Source of the DNA: Bacillota bacterium
Lineage (GTDB): Bacteria > Bacillota > Clostridia > Peptostreptococcales > Acidaminobacteraceae
Direction: 5' to 3'
DNA length: 48,132 nt
Assembly: GCA_024636005.1 (NCBI GenBank)
Contig: JAGXHV010000043.1
Coordinates: 1-48,132, forward strand
A program made the position numbers and the translations under genes. Under the pieces are notes generated by a model, which saw only the letters and a list, made by a program, of their open reading frames with translations, was not told where the DNA came from and did not search any database. Positions 35,183 to 43,488 of this stretch are shown in pieces (the first letter of the stretch is position 1; each line of letters opens with the position of its first letter).

Positions 35183-36342
35183 TCAACAGCATACATGATC
35201 CGATGGTGGATTATGACACCTCATCTTATCAGAAGACATCCAAGTGGGCGAGTATATTATTGGATGAGATCGTATATGAATATGCGGCACTTATAGCGGA
35301 TATTGAAGATGGAAAAGTCTCACCATCTTACTTGAAAAAAGAAATCGAAAAGAAAGTGGACCAGCAAAAGGGACTATTCAAGGCGGAGCAGATCAAAAAG
35401 GAGATTTTTGACACCATTTACGGGTATGGGTTGCTCCAAAGTTTAATCATGGATCCTGATGTGAGTGACATTGATATTCCAAGATTTGATTTCATCCTTA
35501 TCAAACGATTTGGAGACTTTGAACAAATCAAAGAGACTTTTTCCTGTGAAGAATCCTTTGAACAGTTCTGCAGATTGCTTATTATCCGCCACGGTGGAGT
35601 GATCAATGCGGTAGATGCGCACTGTAGGGTCAGTGACAAGAACAACCGGCTTAGAATCAATGTAAGCATTCCGCCAAGAAACGCTACGGGAACGTCACTG
35701 AACATTAGAAAACATAGACATAGTGCTTATGAATATGAGGCTTTGGAACAATTGGAATTCTTAAATGAGCGGTCCAGAAAAATCATTGAGGAAGTGAATC
35801 GATCCGGCAAAAATATCTTGGTCTGTGGGAAAGGCGCATCCGGTAAAACGACTTTGCTCAGAACACTCATTGAAACAGGGGATAAGTATGAGCGAATGTT
35901 GATATGCGAGTCAGATACGGAACTTTATCCACAGAAGAAAAATACCATAGTTCAGCATATCGAAAAAAGAAGAAACAAGCGGGGGTCTGGTAGTCTGGAG
36001 TCGCTTATAAAGGAAGGGCTTACCATGTCGCTGGATGCCTATTGTATTGGTGAAATCACCGGTTCTGAAGCTTGGCCATTTGTCAAAGCAGGGTACACGG
36101 ATCATCGAATACTTGGCACTTTACATGCTCAGTCGAGTTTTGATGCACTGGAACGATTGCTCATGCTCATGGAAAATGAGACGCGTATTGAAGAAGCGGC
36201 ACTTAAAAGTATTTTGGCAAATAGCATGGAAATCATCATTTATCTGAGAGATTTTTCTGTTCATGAAATCATAAGTGTGAAGGATTACGACAAACATAAA
36301 AAAGCATACGAGTATGAAGTCCTCTATGGGAAAGGGGGATGA
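35173..36342 (+). CDS. CpaF/TadA-type pilus assembly ATPase
   Basis: 389-residue member of the type II/IV secretion ATPase family, the cytoplasmic motor of Tad pilus assembly. Walker A CGKGASGKTTLLRTL is at about 218-232. The Walker B region reads DAYCIGEITGSEA, where family members usually have VGEVRG, so the conserved Arg is a Thr. The His box HRILGTLHAQSSFDALERL follows. The N-terminal domain is shorter than in typical CpaF but keeps IYGYGLLQSLIMDPDVSDI and the arginine-bearing GTSLNIRKHRH. GTG start at 35173, supported by GAGGTG. Overlaps the upstream gene by 10 bases and touches tadB. Confidence 0.88.
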   Translation: MGLVNSIHDPMVDYDTSSYQKTSKWASILLDEIVYEYAALIADIEDGKVSPSYLKKEIEKKVDQQKGLFKAEQIKKEIFDTIYGYGLLQSLIMDPDVSDIDIPRFDFILIKRFGDFEQIKETFSCEESFEQFCRLLIIRHGGVINAVDAHCRVSDKNNRLRINVSIPPRNATGTSLNIRKHRHSAYEYEALEQLEFLNERSRKIIEEVNRSGKNILVCGKGASGKTTLLRTLIETGDKYERMLICESDTELYPQKKNTIVQHIEKRRNKRGSGSLESLIKEGLTMSLDAYCIGEITGSEAWPFVKAGYTDHRILGTLHAQSSFDALERLLMLMENETRIEEAALKSILANSMEIIIYLRDFSVHEIISVKDYDKHKKAYEYEVLYGKGG

Positions 36343-36344
36343 CA

Positions 36345-37235
36345 ATGTATCTGATTTTGATCATCAATTCATTGGCAGTGCTTTTTCTTCTCATGAAAGA
36401 CCATAAGATAAAAAAGACACTTTTAATTACCAAAAGACCTTTGCAGGTGCATCATCAGAGTTTCATTGCACCTAGGGCGTGGATTTATAAACTGATTAGA
36501 CGCTACTCAGTTCAAACATTTTTAGAAGAGTGGCTGGGTAACGGCCGGCTTCTAAAACTATGGGGGTGCTGGGCAATCATCATAATGGCGGGACTTTATT
36601 TCATTAACTTGCCACTAGGACTTAAGATCCTGTTTTGGCTTATGGGCATGTGTCTGCCGGCAGTACTTCTGGAATGGCGTCTGGAATGGATTGACAACAA
36701 CATTGATAGAACACTGTTCACCTTCCTATCCAAAGCCAATGCATGTCTGATCCAAAATGAAGATCTGATCAATGCGTTACTTGAAGTGGAGCGTTCAAAT
36801 ACAAATGTATATATCGGAAAAGGACTCAAGGTATTCAATACTGCAATCAGAGCCGGGGTTTCATCAGAAGTCGCCTTTTCCATGCTGTTGGATGCCACAC
36901 ATCATGATTACCTGAGATATATTTATCTCAATATGGAACAAGTTCACCTCAGGCATGGAGATGCAGTTGAATTGATGCGGGCACTTGAGAACGAATATAC
37001 AGCCATACAAATAGAACTCAATAAAAGAAAAATTGAATTGCAGCATGATCGTAATCTCACTTTGTTCAGTTTTGTGCTTGTTGTGCTCACGGCGATGCGA
37101 ATCATCAAAACTCATGATTATATTATCACGTTTTACTTGAGTTCTGCACTGGGTCAAGTATTGAGTTTCATGCTTGTTCTTTCGATGGGGATTGGACTTG
37201 GCATAGTGATCGTCGCATCCAGAAAACGTGTATAG
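36345..37235 (+). CDS. TadB-like pilus inner-membrane platform protein
   Basis: 296 residues, type II secretion F family. Predicted membrane helices lie near the N-terminus (MYLILIINSLAVLFLLM), at about 75-115 (IIIMAGLYFINL, ILFWLMGMCLPAVLLEW) and at the C-terminus (two helices around 230-290). The cytoplasmic loop between has the F-domain pattern AIRAGVSSEVAFSMLLDATHHDYLRYI and the LRHG..VELMRALE..Y helix. Start ATG 36345 was preferred to 36339, because the GGGGG ribosome site would leave no space for the latter. It follows cpaF by 2 bases. Confidence 0.8.
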   Translation: MYLILIINSLAVLFLLMKDHKIKKTLLITKRPLQVHHQSFIAPRAWIYKLIRRYSVQTFLEEWLGNGRLLKLWGCWAIIIMAGLYFINLPLGLKILFWLMGMCLPAVLLEWRLEWIDNNIDRTLFTFLSKANACLIQNEDLINALLEVERSNTNVYIGKGLKVFNTAIRAGVSSEVAFSMLLDATHHDYLRYIYLNMEQVHLRHGDAVELMRALENEYTAIQIELNKRKIELQHDRNLTLFSFVLVVLTAMRIIKTHDYIITFYLSSALGQVLSFMLVLSMGIGLGIVIVASRKRV

Positions 37236-37243
37236 GGGGGAGT

Positions 37244-37861
37244 ATGCAAATCATAACTGTACTTGTCAATATCGTGATGGTCGTGTTGATTTTGGACGGT
37301 CTTAACAAACAGTGGCAAATGAACCGCATAGTGCCGCTTCAGTTTGAGCGTCCACAAAAGTTATCTGCAAAAGTCATTGGAATCAAGTCGAAGCGAAAAC
37401 AAAGCACTGAGCTTTCAAAGAATTTTTATAGGCTGTACAAGTACATAACCATTCAAGTCAAAGCAGGATCCAGACCGGAAGATATCTATAAGTCTCTTTA
37501 TAAGATTGTGCATGCCAAAGCATTGAAGGCAGAGCTGCTTCAGTTTTCGGTCATTCTTACACAACGTCATGATATCAAGCAGAGCCTTGAGGGCCTAAAA
37601 AAACAATTGGATTTTGATGAAGGTCAGATTTTTGTTGGAATACTTGAAAGCATGTCCGGTACAGGATTATCCGCTGACGCCTTTATGAGGCTTGATCACA
37701 TGCTCTTTCAAAAATATCTGTCAGGGATCAGGGCAGGAACCGACAAAGTGAGACAACTGTATCTCGCAGCAGTCATCACATTTACAGCGGTGACCACATG
37801 TATGCTTTTGTTTCCAATTCTTCACCAAATGTTCTATTCGGCAAAAAAAATATTCATATAA
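37244..37861 (+). CDS. TadC-like pilus inner-membrane protein
   Basis: 205 residues, shorter than most TadC proteins. One helix at each end (IITVLVNIVMVVLILDGL and YLAAVITFTAVTTCMLLFPIL) encloses a cytoplasmic F-type domain with IQVKAGSRPEDIYKSLYKI, VILTQRHDIKQSLEGLKKQL and FVGILESMSGTGLSADAFMRL. Such a single F-type domain partners TadB in the assembly platform. ATG with GGGGGGAG just upstream; 8 bases after tadB. Confidence 0.78.
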   Translation: MQIITVLVNIVMVVLILDGLNKQWQMNRIVPLQFERPQKLSAKVIGIKSKRKQSTELSKNFYRLYKYITIQVKAGSRPEDIYKSLYKIVHAKALKAELLQFSVILTQRHDIKQSLEGLKKQLDFDEGQIFVGILESMSGTGLSADAFMRLDHMLFQKYLSGIRAGTDKVRQLYLAAVITFTAVTTCMLLFPILHQMFYSAKKIFI

Positions 37862-37881
37862 ACTATAAAGAGGAGAAAACA

Positions 37882-38088
37882 ATGGAGAAAATGAGATTGA
37901 AATTTAAAGAATTCCTACAATGTGAACGAGGGGAATTTGGAATGAGCACAATCATCGGAGTTGCTATCGGACTCATTGTGGCGGCATTCATATTGATTCC
38001 AGGTATTCAGACATTTGCGACACAAATCATGACGGATATGCAAAATTGGTGGGCGAATGCCATCAGTTCCCAGTTGTTCCCGAACTGA
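37882..38088 (+). CDS. Small Flp-like pilin candidate
   Basis: 68 residues: a basic N-terminal leader (MEKMRLKFKEFLQCERGEFG), then one hydrophobic segment (STIIGVAIGLIVAAFILIPG) and a short polar C-terminus with WW. Size, layout and place after tadBC suggest the structural subunit (Flp) of the pilus. A Gly-Glu pair (RGEFGM) before the hydrophobic stretch may mark prepilin processing, but it does not match the classical G/xxxxEY Flp signature well. ATG 37882 with GAGGAG 6 bases upstream; a longer frame overlaps tadC. Confidence 0.7.
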   Translation: MEKMRLKFKEFLQCERGEFGMSTIIGVAIGLIVAAFILIPGIQTFATQIMTDMQNWWANAISSQLFPN

Positions 38089-38090
38089 TC

Positions 38091-38477
38091 ATGGGGATTG
38101 ATCAAGTCATTGTGGCAGGAATAGTGATCATTATAGTGATTTCAATATGTCTGGTCTTCTTCGATTTTTTGATGCCCCTTTACGTGAAACAACAATTTGA
38201 GAATTTATGTAGAACTTATGTCCTGATCGCTGAATCCGAAAATGGACTTTCCACCGAAAAGAGCAATCGACTAAGGGATCAAATCACATTTCTAGGAGTG
38301 GAAAATATCATCATAACCGCTAAAAACATCAATGAAGTCAAAAGAAATGAAACAATTGAAATTAAGGTGGAAGGACAGTATGTTATTAAGGGGATTACAG
38401 CGCTATTCAAGAGGGAAGACAAATCAATGTCGTTCAGATTCGAGTCAGAGGTTTATGCAAGACGCGTTATCAATTGA
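38091..38477 (+). CDS. Single-pass membrane protein in the Tad-like operon
   Basis: About 128 residues. One N-terminal membrane helix (VIVAGIVIIIVISICLVFFDFLM) is followed by an extracytoplasmic domain (LCRTYVLIAESENGLSTEKS ... ARRVIN). It resembles minor pilin/DUF4320-type proteins encoded in Gram-positive Tad operons; the assignment is tentative. Start ATG 38091, 2 bases after the pilin stop with no clear ribosome site, so translation is probably coupled. The end overlaps the next gene by 23 bases. Confidence 0.65.
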   Translation: MGIDQVIVAGIVIIIVISICLVFFDFLMPLYVKQQFENLCRTYVLIAESENGLSTEKSNRLRDQITFLGVENIIITAKNINEVKRNETIEIKVEGQYVIKGITALFKREDKSMSFRFESEVYARRVIN

Positions 38478-38913
38478 TTGTTCAAGAGGCTCTACTGCCA
38501 TCGGTTTCGTGATATTTATATTTTTCTTGGTTTTATTTGTAATCTTTCCACTACAGGTGATGGCACTGGAAATGAAGGCGTTTGATGTTCAAAATCAAAA
38601 GGTGGTTTTGGCGTCAGAACTCGCAGCTATCGATTTAGTGCTTGATTTGTCACCAGAGGCACTCAGTGAGGGCGCACTCGGTTGGCGTAACGCTCTAGTA
38701 AATAGTTATGAAGTTCTACTCAGAAGGAAACTGGATCATCTCACTTGTGAGATCTTACCAGAAAATATTGAAGTGAACTGGAATCCTGAAGAGAGAATTC
38801 CCGCTTTGGAAATTAGGTATACCTATATATACACGAGTCAACTGATGCGATATCCTGAGCTTTCAAAAGAGATGAAAGTAGAGTTTCAGTATGAACTGCC
38901 AATGGATTTTTAG
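38455..38913 (+). CDS. TadE/TadF-like minor pilin candidate
   Basis: 152 residues. A short N-terminus (MQDALSIDCSRGSTA) precedes one hydrophobic helix (IGFVIFIFFLVLFVIFPLQVM), then ALEMKAFDVQNQKVVLASELAA, a helix that in TadE-like proteins continues the membrane segment, and a mixed C-terminal domain. C-S-R-G-S-T-A before the helix resembles the RGS.AVE leader of TadE proteins. ATG 38455 has AGAGG upstream; a longer frame back to 38332 overlaps the upstream gene deeply. Confidence 0.65.
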   Translation: MQDALSIDCSRGSTAIGFVIFIFFLVLFVIFPLQVMALEMKAFDVQNQKVVLASELAAIDLVLDLSPEALSEGALGWRNALVNSYEVLLRRKLDHLTCEILPENIEVNWNPEERIPALEIRYTYIYTSQLMRYPELSKEMKVEFQYELPMDF

Positions 38914-38919
38914 GAGGGT

Positions 38920-39510
38920 ATGTTGAAAAGATTAATTACAGTTGGAGCGGTTTTGCTGCTCGGACTCGTTTTGACGGTTATTGAGATCAACTGGATTCAA
39001 AATGAGAAAAAAATGGATACGGTACCTGTGGTTTCATTAGCCAGGGACATTGAAGCGGGTAGTACCATAAAAAGAACGGATCTAGTCATTAAGGAAATCG
39101 ACAAATCCTTGTGGAGCGACGGGTATGCGAGCAAACTGGAGGATGTCTCTGGGAAAACGATTCTTATCTCAATGGAAAGCCATTCGATTATTACGAGTGG
39201 AAGTTTAAAAGAAAACGCCTATGGGTCGCCGGAAAGTGGCAATGCGATAACAACCATCAAGCTTGCTCCAGAAGAGGCTCTCTGTTGGACCCTGGCCACT
39301 GGAGAATACGTCAATGTGGTTCTGGTGGATTCGGCGCTTGTATTAAGGGATCTAGGAGAGGTAACAGTAAAGGGTTTATACGACAATTATCTGATGGATT
39401 CTGATGTGCCTGTATATGTTCTTGTGGAGGGAAAGAGAAAAACGATTGAGAACATTGTCTCACATCGTGAAGCGGGGCAGATGGAACTTTTAAAACGAGG
39501 TGATGAATAG
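38920..39510 (+). CDS. CpaB/RcpC-like SAF-domain protein
   Basis: 196 residues. One N-terminal membrane helix (VGAVLLLGLVLTVIEINWI), then a SAF domain with VVSLARDIEAGSTIKRTDLVIKEI, as in CpaB/RcpC (Flp pilus assembly, linked with peptidoglycan in Gram-negatives), and the TTIKLAPEEALCWTLATGEYVNVVL core. ATG 38920 has AGGAGG very close; TTG 38923 is a slightly better spaced alternative. It is the last gene of the Tad-like operon, an unusual place, since cpaB is often first. Confidence 0.78.
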   Translation: MLKRLITVGAVLLLGLVLTVIEINWIQNEKKMDTVPVVSLARDIEAGSTIKRTDLVIKEIDKSLWSDGYASKLEDVSGKTILISMESHSIITSGSLKENAYGSPESGNAITTIKLAPEEALCWTLATGEYVNVVLVDSALVLRDLGEVTVKGLYDNYLMDSDVPVYVLVEGKRKTIENIVSHREAGQMELLKRGDE

Positions 39511-39559
39511 TGAATTAAATGATATAATTGAACCAAATAACGGTTAGAAAGAGGTGTCT

Positions 39560-41107
39560 ATGGATTACAGCAGACTCTCGAGAGAATCATTGATTCACGA
39601 AATCGAGCAACTCAACAAATCATTCGAAAAAGCAAAGATGGTCGAAAAAGGGTACCAACTCGGTGTCCATAATCTGCTCGACGAAATAGAAGCACCAGTC
39701 TATTGGATCAAATCCGATTATAGTGTTTACTGGGCGAATCGTTTTTGTCTTGAGACACATCAAAACATAGCCAATCAAAAATGTTATCAGATATTTTTTG
39801 GATTTAATGACGTTTGTGAAGGCTGTAAGCTTGAGCAAGTCATTGAGGACAATAAGATAGGCATTCATCGCATACAAAAGGAGGACAGTTTCAAAGAGGT
39901 ATATCAAATGCCTGTTGTCCGTGGTGACAATAATGGTGTTCTCGAGTTTCAGTATGATGCCAGAGAGGCATTTGAATCACTCAGAGCGCAACAGAAATTA
40001 TTGGAGCGATATAAACTCGAAAATTTGGAGCTTTATCATAAAAACCAAAATATGTCACAGTTTATTGAACGTTTTTCAAAATCGCTTAGAACACCACTTC
40101 GTGCACTCAACGGTTACTTTCTGCTATCAGAGAAAGAGAAAGACGATATATATCTGAAAACACTTAAGGACACTGCAGAACAACTCTATGAAACTTTGAA
40201 TAAAATGATTATGACAGCAAAATTCGATGAACCGAATATAGTACTTAGGAAAGAAGAGTTCAAACTTCTGAACGCGATCTCCGAAGCAGCGGATCAAGCG
40301 CGTCTTTACAGACCCACAGGTCCGATTCATCTGGTCTGTGCGCCAACGATTCCAGAGGTGATCAAGGGCGATGCTATGAATTTCAAATTGTTGCTTTCTT
40401 ATCTATATGAAATCGTGATGCATTTTAGTGAAAACAACCCGATCCATGTGTCCATAACTGAAATATCACAAACCAGGAATAAAATCAACTTGAAATTCAC
40501 CTATTCCGCCGAGCAGGGAGAATCTGTCGACACAAGCAAAATGATCGATTACTTTGAGCTCGATAGAAAAATGGATTATGATTCCATAGAAGCGTATTCC
40601 ATATCTCTTGGAATTCACCTAGCAAGGCAAATTGTCGAGGCCTACGGAGGAACCATAGAAATCGCAAGCAGTTTGGATCAAGAAATCTATGCCAATGTCG
40701 TTCTTGGGTTCGACAAATTGTCACCGATGGAAAGCCAATATGAATTGCCGGTGAAAAATGTGGTGAATAGGGTTCTGATCGTCGATTTTGAAAAACCGGA
40801 TATCGCTCTGGATGTGTTTGAGGAGTATGAGCTTTACTTTGCGCAAACGGGCGATGAGGCCATCAGATTATATTTCGAAAAAGAGCCGGATTTGGTGTTG
40901 ATCAATGTGAGCGTAGAGCAGTGTGATGGGTTCGAGGTTTTTGATGAGATTGAGAGAAGAAGAAAAACACATCGCCCCATTGTCTCCATGTCTAATAAAC
41001 TCATAGACAATGAGCGCGTATTCATGCAGGATTACGGGTTCGATGATTACATTCCCAAGCCGCTCACAAGTGAAACTTTTAAACAAATTGCAAACAAATA
41101 TTTATAA
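39560..41107 (+). CDS. Hybrid histidine kinase-like protein lacking phospho-acceptor residues
   Basis: 515 residues, no membrane helix. A PAS domain (about 35-130) has a KCYQIFFGFNDVCEGC motif (Cys75, 86 and 89), known in some PAS domains. A coiled coil leads to a HisKA-like helix reading FSKSLRTPLRAL, where kinases have SHELRTPL: the phosphorylated His is Lys174. The ATPase-like domain keeps SISLGIHLARQIVEAYGG, but its N-box reads YLYEIVMHF without the Asn. The C-terminal receiver domain (about 403-515) has Asn449 in place of the phospho-acceptor Asp (DLVLINVSVEQCDGFEV), though Lys in YIPKPL and Ser in VSMS remain. Probably a non-phosphorylating sensor or scaffold. ATG 39560 preferred to GTG 39554. 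It follows cpaB by 49 bases and may belong to pilus control. Confidence 0.85.
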   Translation: MDYSRLSRESLIHEIEQLNKSFEKAKMVEKGYQLGVHNLLDEIEAPVYWIKSDYSVYWANRFCLETHQNIANQKCYQIFFGFNDVCEGCKLEQVIEDNKIGIHRIQKEDSFKEVYQMPVVRGDNNGVLEFQYDAREAFESLRAQQKLLERYKLENLELYHKNQNMSQFIERFSKSLRTPLRALNGYFLLSEKEKDDIYLKTLKDTAEQLYETLNKMIMTAKFDEPNIVLRKEEFKLLNAISEAADQARLYRPTGPIHLVCAPTIPEVIKGDAMNFKLLLSYLYEIVMHFSENNPIHVSITEISQTRNKINLKFTYSAEQGESVDTSKMIDYFELDRKMDYDSIEAYSISLGIHLARQIVEAYGGTIEIASSLDQEIYANVVLGFDKLSPMESQYELPVKNVVNRVLIVDFEKPDIALDVFEEYELYFAQTGDEAIRLYFEKEPDLVLINVSVEQCDGFEVFDEIERRRKTHRPIVSMSNKLIDNERVFMQDYGFDDYIPKPLTSETFKQIANKYL

Positions 41108-41127
41108 ATTTAATAAGCATATATTAA

Positions 41128-41151
41128 AAATGGGCGCCCAGGCGCCCATTT
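41128..41151. terminator. GC-rich hairpin after the pseudokinase gene
   Basis: AAATGGGCGCC (41128-41138) and GGCGCCCATTT (41141-41151) form a perfect 11-bp stem with a 2-base spacer. The plus-strand T-run is short, so it may terminate weakly. A TATAAT at 41156-41161 follows. Confidence 0.7.
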
Positions 41152-41200
41152 ATGGTATAATCATATAGAATATTACACGCTTATCGAATGGAGTAAAAGT

Positions 41201-42349
41201 ATGAAATTAAGATTGATCGCCACTGCCGTTTTTGGTATGGAAGCCATTGTGGCACAAGAGATAAAAGATTTGGGATTTGAAAATGTGGTTGTGGAGAACG
41301 GAAGGGTTCTTTTCGACTCGGATGAGCTTGGCCTTGCGCGTGCAAATATGTGGCTCAGAACCGCTGAACGCGTTTTTATTTGTGTTGGCAGGTTTAAAGC
41401 GAATAAATTTGAGACGCTTTTTGATGAAATCAATAAACTGCCTTGGGAAGTCTATATTGCAAAAGAGGCAGCATTCCCTGTGGATGCAAAATCTGTCAAG
41501 TCGACACTTTTCAGTTTGTCTGACATTCAGAGTCTGACCAAGAAAGCAATCGTCAAGCGATTGACCAAATTGTACCGAGTGGAATGGTTTGAGGAAACTC
41601 AGGAAACGTATAGAATTCTTGTCTCTATTTTAAAGGATGAAGTGACAGTAAGTATAGACACATCAGGCTCTGGACTTCACAGAAGAGGGTATCGCGCCAA
41701 AGGCAACGAGGCACCGCTCAAGGAAACCCTAGCGTCTGGACTATTACTCGTCAGCAAATGGAAACCTGAAAGACCACTGATCGACCCATTCTGCGGATCT
41801 GGAACCATAGTCATAGAAGCGGCCATGATGGCCAAAAACATTGCTCCAGGCCTCAATAGGGAGTTCGACTCCGAAAAATGGAGATGGATTGAACCTGAGA
41901 TATGGGAAAAAGTAAGAAATGAAGCTAAAGAATCCGTCATTGACGTCATAGATGTCAAAATCGAAGGATATGATATGGACCCTAGAGCCATAGCTATCGC
42001 AAGAGAAAATGCCGCACTCGCAGGTGTTGCGGACATCGTGCACTTTCAAGTGCGCGATGTGAAGGACTTCAGCACATCCAGACAGTATGGTACAATTCTA
42101 TGCAACCCACCTTATGGTGAGAGACTCAACGAAGTCAAAGAAGTCGAGCAACTATACAAAGTAATGGGCAAGGTATTCAAACCTTACAACACTTGGTCCA
42201 AATACATCATCACGTCTCACGATGGATTTGAGAACGCTTATGGCGAGAAGTCCACAAAAAACAGGAAGCTTTACAATGGTCGAATCAAGACACATTTTTA
42301 TATGTACTTTGGAGAAAGACCGCCTAGACAACCAAAAGAAAATCAGTAA
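41201..42349 (+). CDS. ypsC: THUMP-domain rRNA/RNA methyltransferase (YpsC/RlmL-type)
   Basis: 382 residues, class I SAM-dependent methyltransferase of the N2-guanine type. The N-terminal THUMP domain (about 50-155) includes DEINKLPWEVYIAKEAAFPVD and ends TYRILVSILKDEVTVSIDTS. The linker HRRGYRAKGNEAPLKETLASG is typical of RlmL/YpsC. SAM motif I is IDPFCGSGTIVIEAA (about 189-203) and the catalytic motif is CNPPYGERL (about 305-313). The likely target is a 23S rRNA guanine, by homology with RlmL. ATG with GGAG 8 bases upstream. Confidence 0.92.
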   Translation: MKLRLIATAVFGMEAIVAQEIKDLGFENVVVENGRVLFDSDELGLARANMWLRTAERVFICVGRFKANKFETLFDEINKLPWEVYIAKEAAFPVDAKSVKSTLFSLSDIQSLTKKAIVKRLTKLYRVEWFEETQETYRILVSILKDEVTVSIDTSGSGLHRRGYRAKGNEAPLKETLASGLLLVSKWKPERPLIDPFCGSGTIVIEAAMMAKNIAPGLNREFDSEKWRWIEPEIWEKVRNEAKESVIDVIDVKIEGYDMDPRAIAIARENAALAGVADIVHFQVRDVKDFSTSRQYGTILCNPPYGERLNEVKEVEQLYKVMGKVFKPYNTWSKYIITSHDGFENAYGEKSTKNRKLYNGRIKTHFYMYFGERPPRQPKENQ

Positions 42350-42362
42350 AGGATGAATTTGG

Positions 42363-43472
42363 ATGAAAAAAGGGAGTGCTCTGTCCCTGACCATTTTGAT
42401 ACTATCCCTTTTGCTTGTGACACAATTCGATTTGGTGATTGCAGGGGTATCCAAATGGATCAACGAGGACTATGTCAAAACACAGGAATTCGTATTTAAT
42501 CAAAACAACAATTTTGAATATAGGGCAGAGATCATTACGATGGATGATGCTTATGTCATTGTGGACCCCACAGAAATCAAATATGTAAGTTCCGAAGGCA
42601 ACGCAATATGGAAAAAAGATTTGGCATCCCAGAACGTTGCTGTCGCGGGTGGGAAAAAGATTATTGTCTTGAGTGAGCGCAAAGCGGGAGATGTTTTTGT
42701 CTTGAATTCAAAAGGAGAAATCACCGCCAAAGTGATGGATCTTGGTTCAGTCAGACAAGTAAAAGTGTTCGACGACAAATATGTTGGCGTACTCAAAGAT
42801 GACAGTTCACTGGTTTTACTTGATACAAAGATGAAACTTATAAGTACAACACAACTTCCCAAAGGTGAAATCCTGGATTTTGACCTGAACATCAAAAGTC
42901 AGGACATCGTCGCCATATTACTCGATCTTAGCCGTAAGGAATTCAACACGAAACTGGTATTGGCATCAATGAATGGCAATATCAGCAGTGGCAGCAATCT
43001 AACACAGGAAATCGCTTACGAGATGGAAATCGATGAAGATCGCATCAATGTCCTTGTGGACAGTGCGCTGCTCAGCTATGATTATAAAGGAACACTGGAA
43101 ACGCGGATACCGATTGATCGCACTATCAGTCAATTTCTGTTTCATGAAAGATCGGACCAGGTTTGGATTTATGTGGTGAATACCGAAAGTGATCTCAGTG
43201 CTCCTCAAAATGGCAATGAAATATTGATATTTGATAGAAACGGCAATCAAATTGCAGCATTTGAACCTCCTTTTGATGAAATATATGGATTTGCAGAATT
43301 TGGAGACCTTGCCATCGTTTTTGGTGCAAGGGATATTGCAGTCATTGATTCTGAGGGAAGAGTACTTGAGCGTTACAATGGAAAAGACGACATTCAAAAG
43401 ATTCATTCCATAGACGATAAGAGCTTTGGAGTGGAGTACATCAATCGTTTGGAAATATACGTCAAGAAATGA
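42363..43472 (+). CDS. Membrane-anchored beta-propeller protein (DUF5711-like)
   Basis: 369 residues. One N-terminal membrane helix (ALSLTILILSLLLVTQFDLVI) and a large extracytoplasmic region built of repeated beta-strand units (for example KIIVLSERKAGDVFVLNSKGE, LVLLDTKMKLISTTQLPKGE, EILIFDRNGNQIAAFEP, IAVIDSEGRVLERYNG), as in PQQ-like or WD-like propellers. It fits the DUF5711 family of Clostridia, whose role is unknown. ATG start 13 bases after ypsC. A CvpA-like gene follows at once, a pairing that suggests an envelope function. Confidence 0.75.
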   Translation: MKKGSALSLTILILSLLLVTQFDLVIAGVSKWINEDYVKTQEFVFNQNNNFEYRAEIITMDDAYVIVDPTEIKYVSSEGNAIWKKDLASQNVAVAGGKKIIVLSERKAGDVFVLNSKGEITAKVMDLGSVRQVKVFDDKYVGVLKDDSSLVLLDTKMKLISTTQLPKGEILDFDLNIKSQDIVAILLDLSRKEFNTKLVLASMNGNISSGSNLTQEIAYEMEIDEDRINVLVDSALLSYDYKGTLETRIPIDRTISQFLFHERSDQVWIYVVNTESDLSAPQNGNEILIFDRNGNQIAAFEPPFDEIYGFAEFGDLAIVFGARDIAVIDSEGRVLERYNGKDDIQKIHSIDDKSFGVEYINRLEIYVKK

Positions 43473-43488
43473 ATCGGGGGTGGAACGT

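Noticed and set aside
39362-39371. TAACAGTAAA inside cpaB resembling the half-site of the 19353 palindrome
   Set aside because: A single 10-base half-site within coding sequence is expected by chance.
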